DNA of 64,000 bases from Hymenobacter sediminicola (GCF_014250515.1 NZ_CP060202.1:3469001-3533000); one strand, 5' to 3'. Positions 1-8,296 are shown, counted from the first letter of the stretch. Numbers and translations: made by a program. Notes: generated by a model not told the origin, from the sequence alone.

Positions 1-667
1 TAATTTCCTCGGCGTGCTCCAGCTCCTTCACCTCCTGCTCCAGCTCATCCTGCTGCTCGTTGTCGAGGCGGGCGTCCTCCAGCTCGTTAAGCAGGAAACT
101 GTGGTAGTCCAGCTCCTTGTTGGCCTGCGCCACTTGGTCTTCCAGAGCTTTCAGGTCGGTTTCGAGCTTGCGGTACTGGCGGTAGGCATTGCTGTACTGG
201 GCCCGAGTAGGTACCAGCCCGGCATATAGGTCCAGCAGGTTCAGTTGAAACACTGCATCTCCGAGCAGCAGCGTATCGTGCTGGGAATGAATGTCCATCA
301 GATTGGCCCCGATGTGGCGCAGAGTTTCCAGCGTCACGGGCGTATCGTTCACGAAGGCTCGGCTCTTGCCGCCCGGGCTTATTTCGCGCCGCAGAATGCA
401 CTGTGCGTCGTAATCGAGGTCTTCGGACTCGAAAATATCCTGTAGCTGATAGCTGCTGATGTCGAACTGGCCCTCAATCACGCACTTCTTATCCGTGTCG
501 AATAGCATGCGCGAGTCGGCGCGGTTGCCGAGCAGCAAGCCAATAGCCCCCAGCATGATGGACTTACCGGCGCCAGTTTCGCCGGTGATAATGTTGAGGA
601 GCGCCGAAGGCTGCAGTTGCAGCTGCTCAATCAGGGCGTAGTTTCGGATGCGGAGGTCAATGAGCAT
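1..667 (-). CDS. recN: DNA repair protein RecN, N-terminal part (cut by window edge)
   Basis: SMC-like ATPase that acts at DNA double-strand breaks in the cytoplasm. The reading frame starts at an ATG at 665-667 and runs off the window start, so only about 222 residues are visible. They begin MLIDLRIRNYALIEQL and carry a Walker A motif, ITGETGAGKSIML (about residues 28-40), both typical of RecN. The rest of the coiled coil and the Walker B half lie outside. It is the last gene of the bamD-to-recN operon, 163 bases after porD, with a palindrome between them. The family call is firm; only completeness is unknown. Confidence 0.93.
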   Translation of the reverse strand, partial: MLIDLRIRNYALIEQLQLQPSALLNIITGETGAGKSIMLGAIGLLLGNRADSRMLFDTDKKCVIEGQFDISSYQLQDIFESEDLDYDAQCILRREISPGGKSRAFVNDTPVTLETLRHIGANLMDIHSQHDTLLLGDAVFQLNLLDLYAGLVPTRAQYSNAYRQYRKLETDLKALEDQVAQANKELDYHSFLLNELEDARLDNEQQDELEQEVKELEHAEEI

Positions 668-746
668 AGCCAACCAAATGAAAAGCCGGACGACCGGCCG
701 TAGCTGCCAAAAAATTGTGCTACGGACCTGTTATGCCAAACCGGGT

Positions 747-771
747 CTAGTAGCTTTAGCAAAGCTACTAG
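747..771. repeat. Perfect 11-bp-arm palindrome between porD and recN
   Basis: CTAGTAGCTTT at 747-757 is followed by AGC and its exact reverse complement at 761-771. No T-tract follows on the minus strand, so it is not a classic intrinsic terminator. It could attenuate or process the porD-recN transcript. The rest of the 668-830 gap shows nothing else I can support. Confidence 0.6.
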
Positions 772-830
772 TTCACTTAGTCAAATGCCAATTATTTTCG
801 CAATAAAGAATTACGCCAGCCCAAACAGGA

Positions 831-1763
831 TTACCGCGGGCGCACGATGGCCTGATACTTTGCTGAATTTGTGGGGTCTACTTCCGTCAACAAATTAGCT
901 AATGTTTGCTTTTGCTGGGCGTCGGGGGCACTACGGAAGATATTGGCAATTTCGTCTGCCTTCGTATCGAAAAAGGAACGGGCCAGCAGCGTGCCGGGCC
1001 GCCGTAGAGCAGCCTGCTGCACAGCCTGAAGCGCCGTAAAAATGCTGGTACGGGCTTCATCTGGCTTTTCGATAAAAATATCCAGCCCCTGCCGGTAGTA
1101 AGCATAAATTCCGGTACGGAAGGCTTCCAGCTGCGGATCCTGCAGGTTGTTGAGCAGCCAGTAGCGGTTGCGAGTTTGCCCATCTTTCCAGGCTTCGTCC
1201 TGCTCGTTGGTTACCGTTTGCGAAGAAGCATTCTGTAGCACAATCCGGGCCCGGTCGTAGTACGGTGAGCCGCCGAGGCGAGAGAAGCTGTCCTGGTCGA
1301 GGCCAATAGTAAGGTAGGCGTAAAAGGTCAGCAGCGACGAAAGATTACCCACGAAGTTGTTTTCGGAGAAATCAATCGGGTTTTGTGGCGAGTAGTTGAA
1401 CAGGAAATTCCGGTCGGCGAAGCTCAGCAGGTTGGTTTCGTAGCCGGTGCCATACACCGGCCGCGACGACACAATCCGGGCCGTGGCCACGTACTGCCCG
1501 CTCTGCGGAATGCCCGTGATGCCCACGAAAATCCGCATCCGGATGCGTTCCTCCGGCCGGTACGTCTGGCTCGTGAAGGAACGGGTATTCAGAAACGACT
1601 GCATATCGTTCTGCATCTGCTGTACTAGCTGCCGATCCGAAATGGTTACGTTTTCGGTGGTAATGCGCACTTCCGCCTGGATTTCCTGGGCCTGCGCCAG
1701 CGGGCTGGTCAGCAGCGAAATCAAGGCAATCAGTACGGCGGGCAGCAGCTTTTTATACTTCAC
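831..1763 (-). CDS. porD: Type IX secretion protein PorD (DUF4835 family)
   Basis: Periplasmic or outer-membrane accessory protein of the Bacteroidota type IX secretion and gliding machinery. With a GTG start at 1763 the protein has 310 residues and opens with a signal peptide (VKYKKLLPAVLIALISLL, then LAQAQ). The mature part begins EIQAEVRITTENV and contains FNYSPQNPIDFSEN, features of the DUF4835 family. ATGs at 1787 and 1793 are in frame but put extra residues before the signal peptide and lengthen the overlap with coaB; the GTG gives an 11-base overlap, so I prefer it. Family exact, start moderately sure. Confidence 0.85.
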   Translation of the reverse strand: MKYKKLLPAVLIALISLLTSPLAQAQEIQAEVRITTENVTISDRQLVQQMQNDMQSFLNTRSFTSQTYRPEERIRMRIFVGITGIPQSGQYVATARIVSSRPVYGTGYETNLLSFADRNFLFNYSPQNPIDFSENNFVGNLSSLLTFYAYLTIGLDQDSFSRLGGSPYYDRARIVLQNASSQTVTNEQDEAWKDGQTRNRYWLLNNLQDPQLEAFRTGIYAYYRQGLDIFIEKPDEARTSIFTALQAVQQAALRRPGTLLARSFFDTKADEIANIFRSAPDAQQKQTLANLLTEVDPTNSAKYQAIVRPR

Positions 1764-2403
1764 GAGGCAGGCGGGCAAGAACAGCATCCACAATATCCTG
1801 AGCCACTTCGGCTTTCGGCTTTACTTCAAAGATACGAGTTTGGCCCTGCGCGTCCAGCAGCGTCACTTTATTGGTGTCGTGGCGAAATCCAGCACCGGCA
1901 TCACGCAGCGAGTTTAGCACCACGAGGTCGAAGTTTTTGCGGTGCAGCTTGTCCAGCGCATGAGCCTGCTCGTTGTTCGTCTCCAACGCAAAACCCACCG
2001 AAAATTGTTCGGGCCGCTTCGTTTTCCCCAGTGTCGCCGCAATATCTACGTTCTTCACCAACTCCAGCGTCAGTGTGTCGCCGGATTTTTTGATCTTCTC
2101 GGCGGCTACCTGCGCAGGCTTGTAGTCGGCCACCGCCGCCGCAAAAACCCATACATCGGCCTCAGATGCTACAGCAGCAGCGGCAACATACATCTGGTCG
2201 GCGGTTTCCACCCGCTGCGTCCGGATGCTTGGATGAGCTGGGTTAGGCAGACTGGTGGGGCCACTAATGAGTGTCACCTCGGCCCCGATAGCGGCAAAAG
2301 CTTCCGCCAGCGCGTAGCCCATCTTGCCAGTGCTGTGGTTGCCGATGAAGCGAACCGGGTCGAGGGGTTCGTAGGTGGGGCCGGCCGTGATAAGAACGCG
2401 CAT
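1753..2403 (-). CDS. coaB: Phosphopantothenate-cysteine ligase (CoaB domain as separate gene)
   Basis: Second half of the usual CoaBC enzyme: joins cysteine to 4'-phosphopantothenate in coenzyme A synthesis. The 216-residue product starts directly at the CoaB domain (MRVLITAGPTYEPLDPVRF), followed by NHSTGKMGYALAEAF, the AAAVADYKP motif and the LVKNVDI and GFALET segments. It lacks the N-terminal decarboxylase domain, which is encoded by a separate gene 109 bases upstream in another frame. A palindromic repeat fills that gap. CoaB-only proteins occur in other groups, but Bacteroidota normally have the fusion (family knowledge), so a recent split is likely. Confidence 0.92.
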   Translation of the reverse strand: MRVLITAGPTYEPLDPVRFIGNHSTGKMGYALAEAFAAIGAEVTLISGPTSLPNPAHPSIRTQRVETADQMYVAAAAVASEADVWVFAAAVADYKPAQVAAEKIKKSGDTLTLELVKNVDIAATLGKTKRPEQFSVGFALETNNEQAHALDKLHRKNFDLVVLNSLRDAGAGFRHDTNKVTLLDAQGQTRIFEVKPKAEVAQDIVDAVLARLPREV

Positions 2404-2420
2404 ATTTTAAGTTAAGAGCA

Positions 2421-2506
2421 CTGTCATCCTGAGCTTGTTACGCTAGGCTTACGATATGATGCCTCGTTCAACTGTGATAAGGTCCCTCGCAAGCTCAGGA
2501 TGACAG
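2421..2506. repeat. Palindromic dispersed repeat, copy 1 (inside split coaBC)
   Basis: The 86-bp element begins CTGTCATCCTGAGCTTG and ends with the inverted form CAAGCTCAGGATGACAG. The inner part of the right arm reads GTGATAAGGTCCCTCGC. The same arms occur at 31566-31673 and 34000-34121. No open reading frame lies inside. TTTAA occurs just outside each end, which may hint at the insertion target. It fills most of the 2404-2512 gap between coaC and coaB. Confidence 0.8.
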
Positions 2507-2512
2507 GAGAAT

Positions 2513-3070
2513 TTAACGATTGAAAAACCGCTCTAGCTCTGCCACAATATCCTCGGGCTCCAGCATACGGCCGGGCCCTGAAAGGCCGCTGGCCAACTCT
2601 CCGGCCGGCGAGTCGAGCACGATATTGCCGTAGGAGCGCAACGTCGCCAGATTAGCTGTAGTAGCCGGGTGGGCATACATATCCAAGTCCATGGCGGGGG
2701 CCAGCAATACCGGGCAGCGGGCTGAAAGATATACAGCATCGAGCAGCGAGTCGCAGAGGCCGTGCGCGAAATGGGCCAGCGTATTGGCCGAAACCGGCGC
2801 CACCAGCAGCACATCGGCCCATAGCCCCAGGTGCACGTGGTTGTGCCATTCGCCAGCCGCTTCATCCTTCAAAAAGCCCTGCAGAACAGGTTTCTTGGAT
2901 AGCGTACCGAGCGTAAGGGGCGTAACAAAGGCCGAAGCCGAGGCAGTCAGAATGACTTGCACCTCGGCTCCGGCCTTCACTAGCAGCCGCACCAGCGGCG
3001 CGGCTTTATAGGCGGCAATGCTGCCGCAAACCCCCAATAAAATCTTGCGGTCTTGCAGCGGCATTCCCAT
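2513..3070 (-). CDS. coaC: Phosphopantothenoylcysteine decarboxylase (CoaC domain as separate gene)
   Basis: FMN-dependent flavoprotein (HFCD family) that decarboxylates 4'-phospho-N-pantothenoylcysteine. The 185 residues show the N-terminal flavoprotein start KILLGVCGSIAAYKA (residues 8-22), the catalytic His in WHNHVHLG, the VAPVSANTLAHFAHG segment that binds FMN, and the PAMDLDMY motif matching PAMNxxMW of the family. The protein stops after AELERFFNR, the point where the linker to CoaB would start in the fusion. It lies 6 bases after rpoZ, so it is cotranscribed. The start could also be the ATG two codons in. Confidence 0.92.
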   Translation of the reverse strand: MGMPLQDRKILLGVCGSIAAYKAAPLVRLLVKAGAEVQVILTASASAFVTPLTLGTLSKKPVLQGFLKDEAAGEWHNHVHLGLWADVLLVAPVSANTLAHFAHGLCDSLLDAVYLSARCPVLLAPAMDLDMYAHPATTANLATLRSYGNIVLDSPAGELASGLSGPGRMLEPEDIVAELERFFNR

Positions 3071-3076
3071 GCGGGA

Positions 3077-3430
3077 CTATTGACCCTCGATAGCGCGCAG
3101 GTTGCCGTTCTCGTCGAACTCCGACGGAGTACGGAAATGCACTTTACCTTCCAAAAACTCTTCTACAGCCAAGTTGGTGGGCTTGGGCAGACGCTCGTAG
3201 TGCTTGCTGATTTCGATTTGCTCCCGGTTTTCGAACACCTCTTCCAGGTTATCAACGGTGGTAGCAAACTCGGCCAGCTTGCCGTTCAGCTCCTCTTTCA
3301 GCTTCACCGAAATCTGGTTGGCACGCTTCGAGATGATGGCAATGCTTTCGTAGACGTTGCCCGTTTCGGCAGTAAAGTCCGACATGTTGCGGGTCACGAT
3401 GGAGGCAGGGACGTGGTTAGGAGCTTTCAT
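3077..3430 (-). CDS. rpoZ: RNA polymerase omega subunit (Rpb6-like)
   Basis: Small subunit that helps RNA polymerase assembly. The 117 residues contain NVYESIAIISKRANQIS (about 25-41), the conserved omega/Rpb6 helix segment in its Bacteroidota form, followed by an acidic, family-typical tail. It lies between bamD and coaC on the same strand, the usual place in Bacteroidota, and starts 108 bases after the bamD stop. No oddity seen. Confidence 0.9.
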   Translation of the reverse strand: MKAPNHVPASIVTRNMSDFTAETGNVYESIAIISKRANQISVKLKEELNGKLAEFATTVDNLEEVFENREQIEISKHYERLPKPTNLAVEEFLEGKVHFRTPSEFDENGNLRAIEGQ

Positions 3431-3538
3431 GATGCTAATGTGCTGATTTTTGAGTTGCTGATGTGCTGTGGTGGTCCAAAGGCCCGTGGCAAGGCTGAAA
3501 CTCGTTCAGCTTATCCCGAGGCCTGCCAACCAGCAGCG

Positions 3539-4366
3539 TTAGTTTGCGGCCGTAGGCTCAGAAGGTTTGAGCTTGGCTATTTGTGCCTGCGCATCGGTGT
3601 ACATCCGCTCGGCATCTTTGAGGTGGCGGCTCTGCGGATAGGTGTCAATGAAGTGCTGGTAGAACGCCACCACTTCCATATACCGTTCCCGCTGCTTTTC
3701 CAGTACACTTTCGCGGGCCAGATCATACTGGGCACTCACTTTCAGAAATTCGGCCTCTTCATTGAAGGCAGAGGCCGGAAACTGCTGCTGGAAGCCCCCC
3801 AAGGCTACCACAGCCGACTGATAGTAGCGCAGGTTGTAATACAGCCTGGCCCCCTGATACGCTTTCAGCTCCAGTTTTTTCTGCAACTCCTGCGACATAT
3901 TTTCGGCCTCCGGGCGGAACGTGCTGTTCGGGTAGCGGTTCAGGAACTCCTGAATGGTTTCCAGCGCCGAATACGTGTTGGTTTGGTCCAGCTCCCATTC
4001 CGGCGAGTCGCGGAACAGGGATTTGGCCTGTAGGAAAGTGGCTTCCTCCGCGTACGTGGAGTTAGGATACGTATCGGCGAAGCTTTTGAAGTAGTAGGAA
4101 CTGAGCGTGTAGTTGCGCTGGCGGAAGTTGGTGTTGGCGAAGTAGAACTGCGCCTTTTCAGCTTCCGGGCGGCCTTTCAGCAGCGGCACGAGGTCTTCGA
4201 GCAGTGTTCCGGCCTTGAAATAGTCGCCCTTATCGTAGTACTGGATGGCAGCTTCGTACTTCTTGTTCACGTCGCTGCTCTTGAGCAGTTTCTGGTAGCC
4301 GGTGCAGGCGCCAAGCAGCAAGGTGCTCAACAACAGAACAAAAAGGGTCGGGCGAAAAGTATGCAT
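3539..4366 (-). CDS. bamD: Outer membrane assembly lipoprotein BamD
   Basis: Lipoprotein of the BAM complex that folds beta-barrel proteins into the outer membrane. The 275-residue product has a type II signal peptide with lipobox LLLGAC (Cys about residue 21), then repeated TPR helices: IQYYDKGDYFKAGTLLEDL, FANTNFRQRNYTLSSYYFK, ARLYYNLRYYQSAVVALGG. Length and layout match BamD. A strong promoter lies 8-38 bases upstream and would start RNA almost at the ATG. First gene of the operon through rpoZ, coaC, coaB, porD and recN. Confidence 0.92.
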   Translation of the reverse strand: MHTFRPTLFVLLLSTLLLGACTGYQKLLKSSDVNKKYEAAIQYYDKGDYFKAGTLLEDLVPLLKGRPEAEKAQFYFANTNFRQRNYTLSSYYFKSFADTYPNSTYAEEATFLQAKSLFRDSPEWELDQTNTYSALETIQEFLNRYPNSTFRPEAENMSQELQKKLELKAYQGARLYYNLRYYQSAVVALGGFQQQFPASAFNEEAEFLKVSAQYDLARESVLEKQRERYMEVVAFYQHFIDTYPQSRHLKDAERMYTDAQAQIAKLKPSEPTAAN

Positions 4367-4373
4367 AAGGGCG

Positions 4374-4404
4374 CAAAGGTAACGGATTGTGGAGCCGAAT
4401 CAAA
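4374..4404 (-). promoter_or_regulatory. Bacteroidota-type promoter of bamD operon
   Basis: Read on the minus strand, TTTG (4404-4401) is followed after 19 bases by TACCTTTG (4381-4374). This is an exact match to the Bacteroidota housekeeping pattern TTTG, 19-21 bases, TAnnTTTG. The -7 box ends 8 bases before the bamD ATG, so the transcript should be leaderless or nearly so. Confidence 0.75.
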
Positions 4405-4467
4405 CCCGGCACCTATTGGCCTGCGCGGCAGGTGCGCAGCGCGGGCAGTTGATATAGAAGAAAAACG

Positions 4468-6225
4468 CTACTTGACGGCCGGCCGTACCACGGGTTTCGG
4501 GGCATTGGCCGGCACTTTCGGGGCGGGTTTTGCGGGAGCCGCCCGGCGGACAGGCGCTCTAGCAGCGGCTTTCGTCTTGGCTTTTGAAGTTGCTTTCGGT
4601 TTGGCTTTCGTGCTGGCTTTGGCCGGAGTTTTGGCTTTGGACTTGGCCTTAGCTTTCACCGGAAGCGCGAAGTGCTTGCCTAACACGGCGCGGCGGGTGG
4701 GGCGTTCCGTGGGGCGCCACTTGAAATCTTTCAGCTTCTCATCTTCGGGCTTTAGCTCATGGGGCGGAATGAAGCTGGCATCGGGGTTGGTCAGAAAACT
4801 GATGGTCTGGAGCTTGCTCTCGGCAAAGCGCAGCGCCATCGTGGCCGACGCGGCTTTGTTCATGCCACTCACGGCCGTGTCGCCTTCAAGAGCATAGTAG
4901 AGGCTCTCGGCGTTGCCAAGCACGTCTACTTTTTTTATCGAGTTGCTCTGGAAGTATGCCACCATGTTGCGGCCCTTCACCTGATTGAAGTTCAGTAGCG
5001 TGTCCTGCCCGATAATGAACGAGTTAGCATAGAGGCGCATCTGGTCCACTTTGCCATTGCGCTGCCGGATTTCCATGCTGTCGGCGGTCAGCTGGTTTTT
5101 CTCGTTCCAGAGAATCGGGTTTTTGTTGAGGTAGATGATGGAATCCTGCCGGTCATAGGTCAGCGAGTCGGCGCGACCCTGCAGGTCGGTGCGGAAGATC
5201 TTGGCTTTCGGAAAGGCGTACAGCACGCCGGCCTCGTTGAGCGGCGGGCGGCCTTCCTGGCTGATGAGCGTATCGGCGGCCAGATACAGCGTGTCTTTGC
5301 CCGAAATGTTGCGCATTACGGGCACGCCGTACACTTTGGTGCGGCCCAGTGCCCGCCAGTAGCGCCCCACGTCGCCCCGGATTACGAGGTTGTCCTTTTT
5401 GCTGGTCATCGAGACGTGGCCGGTAGCCACGCCATACTGCCGGGTTTCGTCGTACACCAGCCGGTCGCCGCCGAGCAGGTAGTTGGGCGTCTCGATTTTG
5501 GCGTTTTTCTGGAAGTTCGATACCCGCGTGATGGTGTTGTACGTGCCGTTTTCGGCGTAGAGCGTGCCCTGCCGGCCCTTGATGCGCGTGGGCCCGAGGA
5601 AGTACGCCACCTTCGACACCGTATTGTACTGCAGCGTGTCGGTGTCGATGGTGTTGTCCTTGGTTACCAGCTTCACGTCGCGCTTGAAGCTGAAGACTTT
5701 GCTGGTAGTGTTATAGTAGCCGAAGCGGCTGTCGAGCGTGTTTTCGGGGTCGACGAGGTGGCCGCCGGTGCTGTAATAGGCCAGGTTGCGGTCCAGGTCG
5801 TAGTCGAGCACCTGCGTGGTGAGCGTCATGCGCGGGTCGCGCATGGTCACGTTGCCGGTGATGCGGGCCTTGCGCGTGTCGCCGTCGTAGGTGCCCCGGT
5901 CGCCGGTGATGGTGATAGTGTCGTTCTGGATGATGCGCACGTTGCTGAAGGCTTCCAGCGCATTTTTCTCCAGATACTGATAGGCTGAGTCGCAGTAGAG
6001 CAACGTGGTGCCCTGCCGGAAGCTCACGTTGCCGATCAGCTTGCGGATTTCCACGCCGTTGAACGTGCCGCCGATGAGCCGCTGCGTGCCGGGCAGCAGT
6101 TCGATACGGGAGCCTTTGGGCGGCGTAGGCTGCGCCGCCGGGCGGGCCGCCGGCCGCTGCTGGGCGAAGGAAAAGGCCGGCAGCAGCGCCAGCCAGAGCA
6201 GAAAAAGTGACTTGGACAGGGACAT
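4468..6225 (-). CDS. OstA/LptA-like organic solvent tolerance family protein
   Basis: Periplasmic beta-jellyroll protein related to the lipopolysaccharide transport proteins LptA/LptD; in Bacteroidota it is thought to serve LPS export. From the ATG at 6225 it has 585 residues, with a signal peptide MSLSKSLFLLWLALLPAFSF then AQQ. Many short beta repeats follow, such as GNVSFRQGTTLLYCDSAYQY, TITGDRGTYDGDTRKARITG and GRQGTLYAENGTYNTITRV. About the last 60 residues are a Lys/Ala/Pro-rich tail (SKAKTPAKASTKAKPKATSK) resembling a histone H1 tail and not part of the fold. The frame is open further upstream, but that stretch overlaps tilS and lacks a signal peptide. Confidence 0.85.
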   Translation of the reverse strand: MSLSKSLFLLWLALLPAFSFAQQRPAARPAAQPTPPKGSRIELLPGTQRLIGGTFNGVEIRKLIGNVSFRQGTTLLYCDSAYQYLEKNALEAFSNVRIIQNDTITITGDRGTYDGDTRKARITGNVTMRDPRMTLTTQVLDYDLDRNLAYYSTGGHLVDPENTLDSRFGYYNTTSKVFSFKRDVKLVTKDNTIDTDTLQYNTVSKVAYFLGPTRIKGRQGTLYAENGTYNTITRVSNFQKNAKIETPNYLLGGDRLVYDETRQYGVATGHVSMTSKKDNLVIRGDVGRYWRALGRTKVYGVPVMRNISGKDTLYLAADTLISQEGRPPLNEAGVLYAFPKAKIFRTDLQGRADSLTYDRQDSIIYLNKNPILWNEKNQLTADSMEIRQRNGKVDQMRLYANSFIIGQDTLLNFNQVKGRNMVAYFQSNSIKKVDVLGNAESLYYALEGDTAVSGMNKAASATMALRFAESKLQTISFLTNPDASFIPPHELKPEDEKLKDFKWRPTERPTRRAVLGKHFALPVKAKAKSKAKTPAKASTKAKPKATSKAKTKAAARAPVRRAAPAKPAPKVPANAPKPVVRPAVK

Positions 6226-6297
6226 TTCGACGCGAAGGTACGGAAGGCCCGCCGCTAACGTCCATCTTTGCAGTTCCGATACATTGCCCCCTCCCCC

Positions 6298-7629
6298 ATG
6301 CTCGACCAGGTTCGCCACTTTATTCAGGAACATCAGCTCTTTTCGCTGGAAACAGATACGCTGCTGGTGGCCGTCAGCGGCGGGCAGGACTCGGTGGCGC
6401 TGGCCGACGTGCTGCACCGGTTGGGCGCGCAGTTTGCTGTGGCGCACTGCCATTTTGGGCTGCGCGGCGACGAGGCCGATGCCGACGAGCAGTTTGTGCG
6501 CAAGTTGGCCAAGAAGTACGAGGTGCCCTATTTCGCCGAGTTCTTCCAGACCAAGGCGTTTGCCGAACAGGAAGGCATTTCGACCCAGATGGCGGCCCGG
6601 GCACTACGCTACGAGTGGTTTGAGCGAATCCGGCAGACGCAGGGCCTCACCTATATAGCCACCGCCCACCACCAGCGCGACGCCGCCGAAACCATGCTGC
6701 TCAACCTCACCCACGGCACCGGGCTGGCGGGTTTGCACGGCATTCCGCCCAAAAACGGCGCTATCGTGCGGCCGTTGCTAGGTATCGGCAAGCCGGAGCT
6801 GTTCGAGTATCTGGTGGAAAACCAGCTGATGTGGCGCGAAGACGCCTCCAACGACAGTCCCGTGTACCAGCGCAACCGCCTGCGCCAAGAGGTGCTGCCC
6901 GTGCTGCGCGACATCAACCCCAACCTCGACCAGACGCTGCAGTTCACGGCTGAGCGGGTGGGCGGGGCCGAGGAAATTGTGCGCCGCTACGTGCAGGACA
7001 CTGCCGCCGAGGCCCAGCGCACCGAGGCCGACGCCACTTACCTCGACATTCGGCTTCTGCAAAAAACCGCCGCTACCACGCTGGTGCTACACGAGCTGCT
7101 GCGACCGTTCGGGTTCACCTTTCCGGTGGTGAAGGACATTGTGGCGGCTTTCCCGGCTGAGTCGGGCCGCCGCTTCGAGTCGCCGACGCACCGGTTGGTG
7201 AAGGACCGTGAGCAACTGGTCATCACCCCGAAAAACCTCACCAAATTCGGCACACATCAGCTACAGGCCGGGCAGGAAGTACTCAAGATTGATGGCCTGC
7301 ACCTGCGCCTGGAGTTGCAGGAAGTGACCGAAACGTTTGAGGTGCCGCGCGGCAAAGCCGTGGCCGCCCTCGACGCCGACGCGCTGAAGTTTCCGCTCAT
7401 CGTGCGGCCCTGGCAGGAAGGCGACTGGTTTATGCCCATCGGTATGAAAGGCAAGAAAAAGCTTTCCGACTTCCTCATCGACCAGAAAGTACCCCTCAAC
7501 CTCAAAGACAACGTGCAGGTGCTCTGCTCCGGCGACGGCAAAATTGCCTGGGTCATCGGCTTCCGGCCCGACGAACGGTTCCGCGTGAACGACGACACCG
7601 AACGGGTGCTGGTGGTGAAGCGGATGTAA
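6298..7629 (+). CDS. tilS: tRNA(Ile)-lysidine synthase TilS
   Basis: Uses ATP and lysine to modify C34 of the AUA-reading isoleucine tRNA to lysidine. The ATG at 6298 gives 443 residues (MLDQVRHFIQEHQLF). The PP-loop motif is VAVSGGQDSVALADVL (about 23-38), followed by AHCHFGLRGDEADADEQF and TAHHQRDAAETMLLNLTHG. The C-terminal domain contains LIVRPWQEGDWFMPIGMKGK and KKLSDFLIDQKVP, normal for full-length TilS. A TTG at 6268 is a possible earlier start, but it would sit in the promoter. Divergent from the OstA-like gene, 72 bases apart. Confidence 0.95.
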   Translation: MLDQVRHFIQEHQLFSLETDTLLVAVSGGQDSVALADVLHRLGAQFAVAHCHFGLRGDEADADEQFVRKLAKKYEVPYFAEFFQTKAFAEQEGISTQMAARALRYEWFERIRQTQGLTYIATAHHQRDAAETMLLNLTHGTGLAGLHGIPPKNGAIVRPLLGIGKPELFEYLVENQLMWREDASNDSPVYQRNRLRQEVLPVLRDINPNLDQTLQFTAERVGGAEEIVRRYVQDTAAEAQRTEADATYLDIRLLQKTAATTLVLHELLRPFGFTFPVVKDIVAAFPAESGRRFESPTHRLVKDREQLVITPKNLTKFGTHQLQAGQEVLKIDGLHLRLELQEVTETFEVPRGKAVAALDADALKFPLIVRPWQEGDWFMPIGMKGKKKLSDFLIDQKVPLNLKDNVQVLCSGDGKIAWVIGFRPDERFRVNDDTERVLVVKRM

Positions 7630-7694
7630 AAATCTTCCAGATACGCTGCTTTTTTCACAAGCGTAAGGCGCGATTAGTACGCTCTTAACAATAG

Positions 7695-8096
7695 ATGGAA
7701 GAACATCATAATTGGAACATGTTTTACGAAAGATTGAAACTAGGTTTCAGTTGGCTGGTCATCTGCTGCCTTGTTGGAGCTCTGTTGTGGGGAATGTATG
7801 GAGAGATAAATATTTGGATCAAACACAGCTACACGATTGGACGAGTTGTTGAAAAACGACGCGGCAACCGTTTCGAGCCTCTAATAGATTATACTTATAA
7901 TGTGGAGGGGGTGCGGTATGAAAGCTCTTACATGTGGGATCATAAAGCACGCATCGGTGACCGATACATAGTCAGATATGCTGTCTATGCTCCGTATGGC
8001 AGCAAGCTGCATTATGAATACCCTGTGCCAGACAGTGTGCAGCTAGACCGTGGAATGAAGTGGCAGCGGTTCATGCACGCTATTCTGTTGTATTGA
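7695..8096 (+). CDS. Small single-pass membrane protein, unknown function
   Basis: The 133-residue product has one clear membrane helix near the N-terminus (WLVICCLVGALLWGMYG, about 19-36). An extracytoplasmic beta-rich domain follows, with IGRVVEKRRGNRFEPLIDY and GDRYIVRYAVYAPYGSKLH. The pattern recalls DUF3592-type proteins, but I cannot assign the family. Base use is visibly richer in A and T than in the flanking tilS and mdh genes, so it may have been acquired. It stands alone, with 65 bases before and 200 after. Confidence 0.6.
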   Translation: MEEHHNWNMFYERLKLGFSWLVICCLVGALLWGMYGEINIWIKHSYTIGRVVEKRRGNRFEPLIDYTYNVEGVRYESSYMWDHKARIGDRYIVRYAVYAPYGSKLHYEYPVPDSVQLDRGMKWQRFMHAILLY

Positions 8097-8173
8097 TACG
8101 TTTTCCTTTGCGCTTCACCGCTGTGGCGTCAAATTAGATAGAAATAAGGCGTATGTGCCACATTAAAAGCCCT

Positions 8174-8204
8174 ACGCGCCATTCTCGACGACCGGCTGGC
8201 GCGT
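8174..8204. other. Hairpin in gap before mdh
   Basis: ACGCGCCA (8174-8181) and TGGCGCGT (8197-8204) form an 8-bp perfect stem. No T-run follows on either strand. The remainder of the 8097-8296 gap contains TAGCTTTA at 8252-8259, one base from the TAnnTTTG -7 pattern and a possible mdh promoter element; no TTG is found at the right distance. No gene is seen here. Confidence 0.35.
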
Positions 8205-8296
8205 TGCAACCAAATTCTGGCATCTCCCTCCTACCTCTCGCTTCTATAGAGTAGCTTTACGGCCGAACCTAAATCGTACACCCAATTCCTCACCCG

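Noticed and set aside
1447-1917. 156-residue frame on the plus strand opposite porD and coaB
   Set aside because: It is the antisense of two well-recognised genes and shows no family motif.
3053-4033. 326-residue plus-strand frame opposite rpoZ and bamD
   Set aside because: Long antisense frames are common in this GC-rich sequence; both genes underneath are certain.
4468-6453. Longer form of the OstA-like gene starting at 6453
   Set aside because: The added 76 residues overlap tilS, lack similarity to an envelope protein and would bury the signal peptide.
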